A stretch of 64,000 nucleotides of DNA from Pisolithus tinctorius (taxonomy: Eukaryota; Basidiomycota; Agaricomycetes; Boletales; Pisolithaceae). Shown here in pieces: positions 35,541 through 46,524 of the stretch; the first letter of the stretch is position 1; every line of letters starts with the position of its first letter. Position numbers and translations under genes: made by a program. The notes beneath the pieces are model-generated. The model was not told the origin of the DNA. It was given only the letters and a program-made list of their open reading frames with translations, and did not search any database. The stretch lies in contig JANFAH010000003.1 of the NCBI GenBank assembly GCA_024663395.1, forward strand, positions 2,666,001 through 2,730,000. Direction: 5' to 3'.

Positions 35541-36259
35541 ATGTCGTCAAAATACCCGGACCACCTCTCTGCAGGCCCGGCATCGCCTCGCCACTCCAAA
35601 TCGCGTGCAAGACGCGAAGCTTCCGGCGTATTCTCTCTCTTCCAGGCACCTCAGATCCAACAGTTCAAGGAAGCCTTTCAACTCATCGACCATGACAAGG
35701 ACGGCTGGGTGACAGAATCAGATCTCAAGGAAATCTTTACAAGTCTAGGTGTGTTCGCCTTCCCTGCAAGAAACACCCTCCCCCTCACCAGTCTAGGGAT
35801 ATCCCCGACGAAGAAAATGCTGGACGAGTTGCTCAGTGCACGTCCTGGTGGCACAGCCACCCCTCATACGCGCCCCACACTGTCACCACAGGACCACGTC
35901 CCCTCCGCTGTCGATAGAGGAATAAACTTTACCATGTTCCTGACGATGATGAGCGAACGACTGTTTGAATTTGACCCGGAGGCGGATTTAAAGGAGGCAT
36001 TCGAATGCTTCGACGAAGGTGACACAGGTATGGTCAAGGTAGACGAAATGCGAAAATGGATGGGAGAGGTCGGCGAGAGAATGGATCAGCAACAAGCAAG
36101 TCCTTTCCTGTTTCCGTCCCGTCCTGTATCCAACCCCCCTCTTAGATCGACAAGTTCCTCAAAGGCTCGTTCACCGACCGACAAGGCAACTTCAACTATA
36201 GGGAATGGATAAAGGTGTTGCGTGTAAACGACGAGGGAGACGCTGAACCCCAATCATGA
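35541..36259 (+). CDS. RLC1: Myosin II regulatory light chain (EF-hand)
   Basis: It binds the myosin-II neck in the cytokinetic ring. The start is ATG 35541 (MSSKYPDHLSAGPASPRH). The N-terminal RARREASGVFSLFQ contains Ser28 at the position of the regulatory phosphoserine of myosin RLCs. The first EF-hand loop DHDKDGWVTESD keeps Ca/Mg ligands at positions 1, 3, 5 and 12; a second, degenerate hand is FDEGDTGMVKVDE. A 30-residue Pro/Thr-rich insert sits between hands 1 and 2 (TATPHTRPTLSPQDHVPSA). The C-terminus is FLKGSFTDRQGNFNYREW then IKVLRVNDEGD, with a TGA at 36257-36259. The intron at 36096-36145 is GC-AG. Length (~200 residues) is slightly above the usual 165-180 because of the insert. 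Confidence 0.9.
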
Positions 36260-36365
36260 TCAACGCCAGATACCGTATCCACATCCCGATGTATGTATAA
36301 CAGAGCAATATAGTTCCGCACACCCCCATATCGTCCAGGACTGCTGCACGAGCGAAAATAACAGG

Positions 36366-37753
36366 TCAAATCCATTTCCCTTCAATCGGTTCCGCGGGAA
36401 AATGATCCTTTTCGATCGCGAGTTCCCTGAATATCTCTTCAGTGGGCTCCTGTGATTCTCTCTCTCCAACCGTCTTCAAAGCTGCATGCAGAGAACCATC
36501 AGTACCGCTAAAAATATTGCGAGTGCTACCAACCTTCGCCCCTGTTCTCACCTAGGCTCTCGTCAGTTCCCTTTGTCCCTGATCGTGCCGCAATAAGTAA
36601 CAGCTCCGCCCCTTCGTAATCCAACAGGTCGATGCATTTGCAAGGAGTGAAACGTAGTCCGAACGACCTTCCCCTTGTCTCCTTCTCAAAAACATACTTT
36701 AAAATCCCCTCGGGGTAGCTTGCCCGTCTCCCAGCAGGAAGCCCAACGCGCTGTCCAAATGAAGTGGGTTCCGCCTCCGGGTTCTTAACCTGAAGCACAA
36801 AGGATGACGCAGTGTGGATCCCCAGCTCTAACTGGACTTCCCCTGCTTCCGACGGGTGCGAGAGATGGTACCCGAGATGGGTCACGTTCCTAGAGACTGT
36901 CTTGCCTCGAGTGTTCACGATCGCATAGACTCCGCGCCCCGCAAGACGTACCGGGCCTTCATGGCGTTCTCCTGGTCGTGCTGTCAATTTTGTCTTGTTT
37001 GTCTTACATGGATAAATGTGTACCTCGTGTCTTGGTTTGGTACGACCGCTCCCCAAGCCCCTTCTCGAGACTATGGAGATCGTCTCCTACCGCAGTTATA
37101 CTCGCCCAATAGACTCCCTTTCCACTGGGAACATCAGGATCGGGCAGGCGCTTCTTACCGATGGTGATGAGCCGAAAATGTGTCTTCAGTTGGTCTTTAG
37201 GCGACGGGGCCGGGACGACGTCTGCCCCTTCGGCGATAATGGACATTTCATCGCTGTCTTGATTGTCTGTTTTCACTTCAGATGAATGTTGGCCCTCGGT
37301 ATGCACACTGAATTCCGGTGGACGAGGAATGAGGAGCATGTGAAAGTTCTTGACATCGTCAATATCTTGAACCTCCTCATGCTGGACTTTTGGTCGGTAG
37401 AAAAAGTAGATGTGACCCCGTTCGATAGCCCCTAGCGAATGACAGGATGAGGGTAACAGGAACAGGACGGGAGTATGCAAACCTTCTTGAAAAGAATACC
37501 TCTTTGCCTCGTCTTCGTCTGTTCTTGCTTTCTTCGCATGAGCTTCCTCCATCCCTGTTTCCTTCTCCTCGTCCCTGGGTTCTACCTCCTCCTCGGCCTC
37601 TCGCTTGTCGCCGACCTGTTTCTGCTCCCCAGTGTGTTTCTTTGATTCGGCTGTCGCGACCCGTCTCCTCCTCCCCCTGCGATGGCTGACTTCGGCCTTC
37701 TCGTGGGGAGCACTCGTACTCCTGTGACCTCCACTGCGTGTCTGTACTGGCAT
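36366..37753 (-). CDS. Conserved fungal protein, often labelled 'BTB domain transcription factor'
   Basis: The start is ATG 37753 (MPVQTRSGGHRSTSAPHEK). A basic region (RRGRRRRVATAESKKH) and an acidic KE-rich region are followed by the conserved core GAIERGHIYFFYRPKV, VKNFHMLLIPRPPEF, FRLITIGKKRLPDP, GVYWASITAVG, ARPGERHEGPVRLAGRGVYA, HLGYHLSHPSEAGEVQLELG, ASSFVLQVKNPE, VGLPAGRRASYPEG and IDLLDYEGAELLLIAARSG. The TGA is at 36366-36368. Relatives occur across Ascomycota and Basidiomycota, usually auto-named BTB transcription factors, but I see no BTB fold or DNA-binding motif, so the function should be treated as unknown. Three introns of 44-55 nt were read. Confidence 0.85.
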
Positions 37754-38093
37754 CGTTGATCTGGATGATGTTCGCAGCGCAAGGAGATAAATTGGAGAGG
37801 GAGGTTGTTTGTAGTGTATCTGTGTGACGTCATGAGCGCGCCTCTTTTGCAAATGGAGCTTTCCTTGCTATCCGCTCGCTCGGTGGTGTGCCGTTCTCTG
37901 CGTGCGCAACTGATTTACGGCCTTGGTGCTGTTCCCCCTGAGACATACATTTACCCCAAGTTCTGTGACGTCACACGAGCCCAGCGTGCCTTCCATAAAT
38001 GGACGAAATCAGCATTGGTTATCTCAGGTTATCTCCGAGTCGGGCGTGATAAGACAGCGCCGAGAGCTTGCTGCTGGCCGACGACCTCTGCCA
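37754..38093. promoter_or_regulatory. Divergent promoter between conserved fungal gene and LSB5-like gene
   Basis: This 340-bp stretch separates two divergent start codons. It contains GTGACGTCA at about 37824-37832 and GTGACGTCACA at about 37963-37973, both full CRE-like TGACGTCA sites. No coding frame is supported. Confidence 0.4.
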
Positions 38094-39958
38094 ATGTTCA
38101 CCAAAGAGAAGAAACCACATGTAAGTGGCAGGATATCCCTGACACGGGTAATTGGGACATGCCGAAATATATGACCGTCGCATCCAGTCCTCGATCACAC
38201 AGCTGGTCAACCTCCTGACCGGGCAGGACCACGCAAAAGAATCGTATGACGAGTACGTCCAGTCGTGGCGCCCCCATCCGACAGACACTCATATGAACCA
38301 TCCATCATAGCCTACCAGAACTTGCCAGCTCGATATCTTTGCAATCTAAAGGCCTACAGTCCACCGGGTGAGCAAACAGTGAAAATCGCCCAGTCTCAGG
38401 CGCCCGCTGGCTGATCACATCAAAACAGACCAGCTGAGGCGTCCAGGGCGTTAAGAAAGAAAATCAAACACGGAGATTCACACCAGAAGTACAGAGCCCT
38501 GTTCGTGCGTCCCCTCGCCACTATCAAGGATCTCTTGCCCCCTACTGACAGAAATCCTTCGGGTAACGTGATTACGTGCTCCTTGTCCCACATAATATCC
38601 TGTGTGACCAGATACTGGACGCCTTGATGGCAAATGGAGATCAGACATTTCGAAGTAAGGATTCCGCCATGAGCCACAATGATCTCAATGACACCACTAC
38701 ATGGTCATAGCCAAATGCATGGACCACCAACTCGTCGATGCCCTCAAGCAGCTCGCCTCTGACCCTTACGCAGACAGCGAAGTCCGCAGGAAGCTCGCAA
38801 AAGTTCTTTCGGGCTGGAGTGTCCAGTACAAGGGCGAACCTTTCCTGTCACACATCGCGAGTGTGTATGCGCAATACGAGGATCTTCATCGCCCGTCGCA
38901 GCAGCAGGCTCCAGGAGGGAACAGGACGGAGGTCGATAAGATGTTGCACAATGCTTGGTTGTCCTCCGACGGTGCAGAACAGAAAAAGAAGGATAAGGAG
39001 GCAAAGGAAGCCAAAGAAGAAGCGAAGCGCAAAGCTAAACAGGAGAAGGCAGAGGCGAAACGTAGGGCGGAAGAGGAAGCTCGGAGATCGAAAGACCGGT
39101 CGCGAAGGCGCTTTGACTTTGACAAAGTACGAGGACCCTGACGGTTCATCGGAACAGTGATGACTAGACGCCTCCTGTGACAGGAAAAACCCCAAATTAT
39201 CAACTCTATTGCCAATGCCAGTCAAGCGAGCAGTAATCTCATCAACGCCATGAAACTCGTCAACTTGGATAAGGAAAGTGTCGCAACTAATTCCCACGTG
39301 AAAGATTGTCTGGAGAAGGCGAAAGCGGCACGCAAGACTATTGTGCGGTATATCCAAGTATGGTTCCTTCCGATGATATGTTTTACCGTTCCGATGTCCT
39401 TTCCAGCTCGTTGAGAACGAGGAGATGATCGGAACGCTTATCACTGCAAACGAACAAGTTATCGCCGCTATCCAAATGCATGATGACGTTCGTCGGTCTA
39501 CACTTTCGCACGTTGCAAAGGGAGAGCTAACGGGAGCCCCGCAGCTCGTTGCAGCAGGAGCTCCTTCGAAGGATCGTTCTGCTGACATACAATCTGGGGT
39601 AGAAGCTATGTCGCTCCACCCCGGCGGCCGCTCGAGGCTTCAGGGACAAAATGAACGAGAAATTAACAGTTACGAAGACGAGCGAAATGGCAGCACTATC
39701 CACCCTGATCTGCAGGACCTGTCCTTTGGTTCTCTGGGAGATGAACAAGGGTCGCTGCCACCGCCAATGAGACCCTCTACACGGCGCGGATCTTCCGACG
39801 ACGAGTGGGATCAGCAACGCGCAAATCTTTCTGAATTCAGCGATTTTGAAAGCGAGGATCTGCATGAAAATTATCGTGCAGGACCAAGTTCGAATACCCA
39901 CGGGCATGAAAAGTCGGAAAACGTGGAAGATCCATTTGCCGACCCTTTTGCAGACTGA
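38094..39958 (+). CDS. LSB5: VHS-GAT domain protein, LSB5-like
   Basis: It is expected to work in actin-linked endocytosis and ubiquitin-dependent sorting. ATG 38094 (MFTKEKKPH). The VHS domain is spread over six small exons: SSITQLVNLLTGQDHAKESY, LPELASSISLQSKGLQST, PAEASRALRKKIKHGDSH, QKYRAL, ILDALMANGDQTF, and MDHQLVDALKQLASDPYAD then VRRKLAKVLSGWSVQY. A charged coiled coil (KKKDKEAKEEAKRKAKQ) follows, then a GAT-type three-helix bundle (EKPQIINSIANASQASSN, LVNLDKESVATNSHVKDC, LVENEEMIGTLITANEQVI). An acidic tail ends EDPFADPFAD with a TGA at 39956-39958. Domain order VHS-coil-GAT fits yeast Lsb5. A GGA clathrin adaptor is less likely because no gamma-ear is present. Confidence 0.82.
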
Positions 39959-40182
39959 TGACCTTGGGGTATTTATTTCCATTACCCATGTACACCTACG
40001 AAGCTCTGAATCCATAATTCGAACGTAAGTCAAGTTACTGGCAGATTACAATAGGCTACATATTGGTAGGATGGGACTGGCCAAAGAGGTGGAGAGTGAG
40101 ATGGCAAGAAATTCGACACCCAATAGTTTCTCAGTCCATATCATAATGATGCATAAGTCGGAAAGAAGGTGAAAGGTGCGAT

Positions 40183-41435
40183 TCAACCGGTTTCTATGCC
40201 GGTCTCAATTTCGGCACTCGGTTGTTGCTCCCCTGTACTCGGGGTGCCAACCATGGTAGTCTGAGAGTGCGAATCTTGGACATGGGGCTGCTGTGTCTGC
40301 GTCGGCTGCTGTGGGACTGGACATGGTCCATGCATGCCAGCAGCGAGCCCAACACCGCCCCCTACGACACCTACCGGACTCTCAAGGTACAGACGAATGA
40401 GCACGCTCTCAAGGGCGACGGCGCTCGCGACAGGGTAATCGTATGTTCGGGCGTGTTCGCGGATGGCATTGAAAAGCACACTCATGCGGTCCCATTGTTC
40501 TTGTACCGTGTGCGCCTGTGGGCCGGTCGCTATCACGGAAAGCGGGGGGTAGGACGGCGTGACACCAGGGGGCGCAGCGTAGTGTGGAAAAGGATGCGGT
40601 AGGTTGGGTAGGGGGGTCGCCGCAGGGAAGCCGGGCATGGGTGGCTGTTGCGAAGGGGGCCCGGGGGCGGAGACAGGCGCGGCGCTCGTGGATGGAGTTG
40701 AATCTGTTCCAGCTGAGGGTGCAGTCTGACGCTTATTTCTGGCCTTTTCAGCCTCGACAGCAGCTCGTCTGCCCCTACGGGTAAACTGGAGATTAGCGGG
40801 TCCGATAGGGTGCGAGTGTTCAGATACGTCTAGAAAATGTGTTAAGGATACAAGGCATATGCTATGTATCATCGGGAAGCAACTAACAGCACACTCGAAC
40901 CTCCTCGGTGTCGTAGTATGTCTTGTAGCTGATGGACGCCTGACACCCCTGTCCCTCCAGCTTCCGCGGTAACAACACGTCAACAACACGTGTGCGGGAG
41001 AGAGGAGGGGGGAGGTTAGGGGCTTACTTTTCTGCTGGGGACCTTTCTGACGCGTTCCGGGTGCTTCTTGACGTACTTTTTGCGGCCGCTGCGGGAGTGA
41101 CGGGCACAAACGAGTTTGGTGTGGTCTTTGAAGCGAGGAGGGATGGCTTTGCTGCCATGCGTGTCTCCCTTTACAAACTCGACCATCTGAGTTTCCTCCT
41201 CGCGAGTTCGCCACTCCTGGAAGGCGGCGAGGTCTTGGAAGACGAGGGTGTAGCCGTCGTCGGTGTCGCCTGAGCCATAGGGTGGGCGGGAGGAGGACTG
41301 TTTGGTGATGGACGGGGCGGTCGTCTGGGTGGAGGCCGACTGGATGTTTTGTGAGAAAGCCGTGTTCTGCTGCAAATGTGGAGGCAAAGGCTGGGACATG
41401 GCCAGCTGGCCCAGCCTGAAATGCTGGAAACTCAT
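40183..41435 (-). CDS. WRKY-GCM1/FAR1-like zinc-finger DNA-binding protein
   Basis: The start is ATG 41435 (MSFQHFRLGQLAMSQPLPP). A Gln/Ser/Thr-rich N-terminus leads into DGYTLVFQDLAAFQEWRTRE, then KLVCARHSRSGRKKY, EGQGCQASISYKTYYDTEE and VRVCYVSEHSHPIGPANL. The Cys...Cys...His-x-His layout with intervening beta strands is that of the WRKY-GCM1/FAR1 zinc-finger group. Then come RRGRRAAVEAEKARNKRQ and a long Pro/Gln-rich region, with a helical segment EQWDRMSVLFNAIREHAR near the C-terminus. The stop is at 40183-40185. Two introns of about 70 and 57 nt split the finger. A transcription-factor role is inferred; related domains are also found as transposase N-termini, but no transposase core is present. 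Confidence 0.72.
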
Positions 41436-41559
41436 CCTCTTTTCGTCAAAAAACCAGCGCAAAATTGGCCCGCTTCAAGGCGCAATTCAAGCGTGACACC
41501 GTGTTTCCCCATCCCTGTCACGCGGTCTCTGTGTCACGCGTGTTCTCTTCCTCCCAGCT
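41436..41559. promoter_or_regulatory. Short divergent promoter with MCB-like boxes upstream of UTP11
   Basis: Only 124 bp separate the two start codons. The stretch holds ACGCGT (41536-41541, MluI cell-cycle box core) and TGTCACGCGG nearby, and three TGACAC/TGTCAC cores. An MBF-type input is a guess from motif only. Confidence 0.4.
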
Positions 41560-42721
41560 ATGACTTCCTCGCTCCGGAATTCGTTGCATCGCCGCTCTCA
41601 CAAGGAGCGCGGGCAGCTCGCCCACCGCGCCCGGTTCGGGCTACTCGAAAAACACAAGGACTATGTGCTTCGTGCTAGAGACTACCATGCAAAGCAGGAC
41701 CATCTCAACCGTCTCCGCCGAAAGGCTGCAGACCGGAACAAAGACGAGTTCTATTTTTCCATGCACAAGGAGAGAACGGTCGAGGGCGTCCACGTCCAAG
41801 ACAGGGGAAACAAATCCATACCAATGGATATGGTCAAACTCTTAAAAACCCAGGACGAGGGATATATTCGCACTATGAGAGCTGCCGGGCTCAAGGTTTA
41901 CCATCTTGTCGTATTTGATCGCATGCATTGACTCCCGCAACAGAAAATCGAGAAGCTGAAAAATCAGCTCACGTCACTGGCAAACCTGGTATCCTTTTCG
42001 GACGAAGATCTGGATGTCGGCGACGAGCCATTGGACGAGTCTGAGCTAGAGACGTTGCGTGTAGCTGGGGTGCTTCCTCCCGAGCCCAAATCCAAGGGCA
42101 AGCGAAAATGCAACGCCACACCGCGGCTTGTAGTTTTTGCAGAAGATGAAACGGATGGTAGTCCCAGTATCATTTATTACCTCTCGAATAATAACGTTTT
42201 CCTCGCACGCCAGCACAAAAATACCTGGACCTCCATCATTCAAACAGCCAGTCAGCAGATTTAGAAAACCCCGCCCCGTTGGATGAGCCAGTTGACCTAG
42301 GCTGGAAAGACACTACGTCGACGAAGGCCGGACGACGACGGACACGCCATGAAGATACCAAAGATACAGTTGGTGACGTTGACGAAGAGGAGGCAGGGAA
42401 TATTGTACCAGTGCTTTCCCGGAGTGATTATATATGCCCACTGACGACGATGTCTAGAAACACCGCAAACGTCTCCTGAAAGAACTCGCTGCCCGCCTGA
42501 ATAGAGACAGTCAACTCTTGTACGCGCTACGCGAGCTAGAGATGCAGCGCCAACTCGTTGGCAAGGGCGGCCGTAGAAAGATCCGCGGCGTAGAAGAGAT
42601 AGGTGCCGACAACGAGGAGGATGACGACGAAGACAACGATCAGCGTACGCCAGTACGAGAATCTAATCCAAAGACCTACAAACCTCGTATATACAAGTGG
42701 CGTGTAGAAAGAAAGCGATGA
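41560..42721 (+). CDS. UTP11: U3 snoRNP/SSU processome protein UTP11
   Basis: This nucleolar component of the 90S pre-ribosome is needed for 18S rRNA processing. ATG 41560 opens [19 protein letters not shown] with the family blocks [41 protein letters not shown] and [14 protein letters not shown]. After an intron, [14 protein letters not shown] and an acidic linker follow. The C-terminal exon has [25 protein letters not shown]-like [17 protein letters not shown] and the conserved end [17 protein letters not shown], with a TGA at 42719-42721. An unusually long intron of about 108 nt sits near 42155. Length (~300 residues) is somewhat above yeast (250). Confidence 0.95.
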
Positions 42722-42873
42722 GGTATAGTGCAACCAAAAAACTTCAACTGTCATGCGTTGACGCAGGTACCACATCCTAATAGATAAAGATATTCGGTCC
42801 ATAATATATGAGCGTCTGAGTACCATGTCCGTTTCTCCATCTAACATTGGCTCTGCACATGTCGATCCACCTT

Positions 42874-44356
42874 TTACCAAAGTATGTAGCCATTACCCAA
42901 GACGACACCAGATATGAGAAGCCCCACCGTCCCCGGTCCAAAACCAGAAAGTGGTGCGCTATTGGCACTTGAATTTGATCCACCAGATCCCGAAGAGTTG
43001 GTCTGAGGTATAGGGGTGGCAATCGGTGTGGATGGGTTATACGTTACACCATTGGCGGCGGCGGCGACCTCGAAGACAGAGCCCCCACCATACTCGTAGA
43101 ACTAGGACGGAAAGTTGAGCGTGTATTCGTGACAAAGGCAAGTCCTCACTAACATCTACCAGCATGAAATTCGGGTTCCTCCCATATTCACTCACGCAGA
43201 GCTCGAGCTGAGCACCAAGTGAATTGGGACCTGAAACGGCGTTGGTCTCGTTCGCTTGCCCTGGATCAGGTACGGGCTGCCCGAGGAGCATCTGATCAAG
43301 AAAATGATTTATCAGGTACATCTGCGTGGATGGATCCCCTCCAGTACGGTTGACACTGCAATCAAATGTCGTGGTAACGTCGTAAGGAGTTTCCCAGATA
43401 TTGGTGAATTCTGATCAACGACAGATGGAGCTTCCAGCGTTTAACAGGTGTACAACGTACCACTGATGATGTAAGGAACGCTGGTGAAATCCGCATTTGT
43501 ATCCATAAAGGTAATGAGGCGTGTCCCAGAGTCAATGAGAGTGCCTAAGGTAGGCCACTGACTGGCGGGCATCGATGCTGATGGGGGTGAGTATGACACA
43601 GTGTCAAGCCCAGCAGACTTGTAGAGACTGTCATAGGCGGTTGGCGGGAAACTGTCGGAATTAACGACAAGAATCGAAAGCACTGGATGTAGAGGTACGC
43701 TGAATCTGGAGCCTGGTCTCCTTCGCAACGGAACTTACCATCGTTGGGGTTGGCGTCTAGCCAAGATTTCACTGCGGTGACGCGTTAGGCATGTCATTTC
43801 CGTGTGTTAACGGCCCACCTGTTTCGAGGTACGCCGAAAATGGACCACCATCATACAAAAGCTGCGAAAGGTGAGCTTTGGACGACTTGGAAACCAGTCA
43901 GACGGAACATTCACGAACACAGGAAGTGTGGCAAAGCTCGATGGTACCACTTTGATTGTGTGCCTGTACCTGGAGCATCCGAATCCCATCTTTCAACTGT
44001 TGAGAAACTGGTTTTCCGCGACTTCGTGAGGATTTTACTCAAGAATTTCGAAGTCGAGCTCACTGTTATAATCCTGGTTGGCGGCCACTGTAGCTAATCA
44101 GCACGCGGCTCCTCTGAAGAATGCGTGTAGCCCACTGACGGTTATTAACGCCCACGGCATAGGAGTCGTGAGTGCCGACGAAGGTGACATTCCCAAACGA
44201 CCGATCGCACAAGTCCGGGCTACCGTTACAGGTCGTTGCTCGGCGAACTCCTGGCGTGTACGGAGAGGCTGCTACGAATTCGCTCAACAGTGCCAAGAAC
44301 GGGACATAGCACACAATCAGGGCGGCCAGCGCCGGTGGGAACGACAAGGAACGCAT
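42874..44356 (-). CDS. GPI-anchored PI-PLC-X-like phosphodiesterase
   Basis: The start ATG 44356 opens a signal peptide (LAALIVCYVPFLALLSEFVA). The catalytic barrel follows: FGNVTFVGTHDSYAVG with the first catalytic His, LAANQDYN, QQLKDGIRMLQVQAHNQSG, TIELCHTSC with the second His, VKSWLDANPNDVLSILVVN, LIDSGTRLITFMDTN, and YLINHFLDQMLLG. A Ser/Gly/Asn-rich stalk (TNSSGSGGSNSSANSAP) and a final hydrophobic segment (GTVGLLISGVVLG) ending at a TAA at 42874-42876 predict a GPI anchor. The GTHDSY/CHTSC pair places it with the fungal secreted PLC-like phosphodiesterases; substrate unknown. Seven short exons lie around 43.7-44.1 kb. Confidence 0.88.
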
Positions 44357-44590
44357 GAGAGCAAGTGGAAAGAAAGGGTGAGAAAGTGAAAGCTCAGTTA
44401 GTGACTGATGGTGTTCTTAGCATCGCAACGAGACGTTTAGCGTTGGAGCAGTCAGCGTAGCTGTGACCCGCAGCTGAAACACTCTCGGCTACCAAGTCAT
44501 CGGATATGATCACACGCCCCCTATTCCGGCACGAGATTAGTTCCCTCACACCTCCCCCTTTCGAAGGACCAGCTCCTCCTCGGTTTTAAC

Positions 44591-44696
44591 GGCGAGATGG
44601 CCGAGTGGTCTAAGGCGCCAGACTAAGGACTAGGTCATTCGATGACCGCAGCATATCTGGTCCGAAAGGGCGTGGGTTCGAATCCCACTCTCGTCA
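44591..44696 (+). tRNA. tRNA-Leu: tRNA-Leu(AAG) with 26-nt intron
   Basis: Acceptor stem GGCGAGA pairs with TCTCGTC (one G-T pair), discriminator A at 44696. The anticodon stem CCAGA/TCTGG closes the loop CU-AAG-G-A, so the anticodon is AAG (reads CUU/CUC). A 26-nt intron (44629-44654) sits after position 37 and forms the hairpin GGTCAT-TCG-ATGACC. The variable arm (CCGAAAGGGC) is of class II type, and the T arm has GGTTCGAATCC. A T5 Pol III terminator follows at 44701. Confidence 0.97.
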
Positions 44697-46270
44697 CATC
44701 TTTTTGGAGAGGGCCTGTTCGTTCCCGGGTGATGTGGTTTGTAATATAGCGTAATTTTAGCACATCGCCAGTTTATTGGTGTCCATGTAACTCGGGAGAA
44801 GCACTGCCAGGCGGCCGTTGACAGACCCCAATTGTAAGCCAGACTAGCATACTAGAACAGGGCCGTCGTCGCCGGCAGGCACCTTGTTTACCATGCCCGA
44901 GTATGCTGCAGTTGTGAGGTGGCTGGTGGGATTTGCCGCGCGGACTTGTTGTTGAGGCATATGCGCGGATGTCGAAAAAAGCGTCTCAATTTTCGGGGTG
45001 CAGTGACCTTGTAAACAAGGTGACAGACCAGGCACGTTGATATGACACGAAATATTCTCATTGACCGGAGGTTATGCCACACCAACTGCAATATATAATG
45101 CTACGAGCTCACCGCCCTTGATCTGGCAACAACTTTCGGGCTCAGCGGACGCCAGCTTATTATAAGATTGTACCTGTGGTCAATGGTGCCTTGGAAGAAT
45201 GAGGACGGGAGGCACAAGGCACATGTGCTCTCAGGTGAGCACAGCAGTGCATCCCACCGAAACGAGTCAAGCGTGTTTCTGTAGTGGAGTGAATGACAAT
45301 CGTACCCAAGATCAGATAAATCCAACTCCGCAGTGAAGCATCGCTCGCCGAAGATGGGCAAGAAGATCGCTTCGTGATAGTAGTGTGTCGCACCAAATAA
45401 TTAGTCACATAGTGGGGCACATCAGTCTCTAGTGAGTGACATGTTGTCAGTAAGGAGGAGAGGACACACTCCTCTCTTCCGTGTTGCACACTTCCGACAT
45501 AAGTGGCATGAGTTGGGGACGGGTAGAACGTCTAGTGTCGGCATGGAAGCAAGTTCCTTCCCAGTGATACGTTGTATCACGTTTTCGTCAGATTCTGGGG
45601 TTTATTGCATCAGACATCCCAGTGTTGCCTGGACAGGTCAACGAACAAGATCCAGACACGGTCCGCCTTCATAAGCTCGGATACTTGGTCGGCCAATGTC
45701 GTTTCTATTAGTGGTACGATTTTCGCACTCTTCAGACTAGTGGCAAGATTTGGCAAGACCTGAGAGATATCCAAAGACAACATTTTACGGACTTACCTTG
45801 CACACACCCTGTGTAATTTTGACGGTGGGTCCGTGCCGGAGCACAGGCCCCATTTGGATGTCTAAATGACATTTGGCTATTGTAAACGTACCAGTGTGTG
45901 AATAATTGTCTGATGTTCCACGACTACAAGGGGCTGCATAGTATCGCCGATGAGTCATCCGCCGCGATCGTTGGAGCGCTGGACCCTTGCAGGTGTGATA
46001 ATCATCACGCGACTACGCCTTGTATCTCGTCGACTCTTGCATTGACAATAGTCTCGAGCAAACACAAGTTAGTCATTTGGGAACTCTACCAACCTCTTAC
46101 GTAAGGGTAAGTACATACCTTCGTCACGGCGTGACCTCTTTGGGGCTGTGCAAACTGTTATGGTCTGTTGTCCCAGACTACGGGAGCTGCACCTTGCCGA
46201 GGGAGGCGCCTTCTGACCCCCCCCGGCGGCCCCAATGGGACATCTTGCAACGAAAGCAGAATCAAGAATC
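44697..46270. other. Intergenic DNA between the two tRNA-Leu genes
   Basis: I find no supported gene in these ~1.57 kb. Open frames are short, unconserved-looking and without splice logic. The stretch includes the Pol III terminator of the first tRNA (T5 at 44701) and a short perfect hairpin ACCTTGT-AA-ACAAGGT near 45009-45024. Confidence 0.5.
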
Positions 46271-46376
46271 GGCGAGATGGCCGAGCGGTCTAAGGCGCCA
46301 GACTAAGGACTAGGTCATCCGATGACCACAGTATATCTGGTCCGAAAGGGCGTGGGTTCGAATCCCACTCTCGTCA
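46271..46376 (+). tRNA. tRNA-Leu: tRNA-Leu(AAG) with 26-nt intron, second copy
   Basis: Same length and structure as the copy at 44591. The mature sequences differ at one D-loop base (GAGTGG versus GAGCGG). The intron (46309-46334) differs at three bases: one in the hairpin loop (TCG to CCG) and two in the 3' part (CGCAGC to CACAGT), leaving the hairpin stem intact. The 10 bases after the gene (CATCTTTTTG) are the same and include the T5 Pol III terminator at 46381-46385. The 5' flanks differ. Confidence 0.97.
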
Positions 46377-46524
46377 CATCTTTTTGGATCATTTTTATAC
46401 ATTCTCGCATGGTTCATAATCTGATGAGACATTCCATAGCAAAAACAGCGAAGAGGATACACGTGTAATCACTGACTACGAGGACAACTGTAAAGTAGAT
46501 AGTAAATGGTCCATGGAAGATATA

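Noticed and set aside
45101..45674. Several overlapping open frames of 80-109 codons between the tRNA genes
   Set aside because: No family resemblance, no coherent splice sites, and frames on both strands of similar length; best explained as chance.
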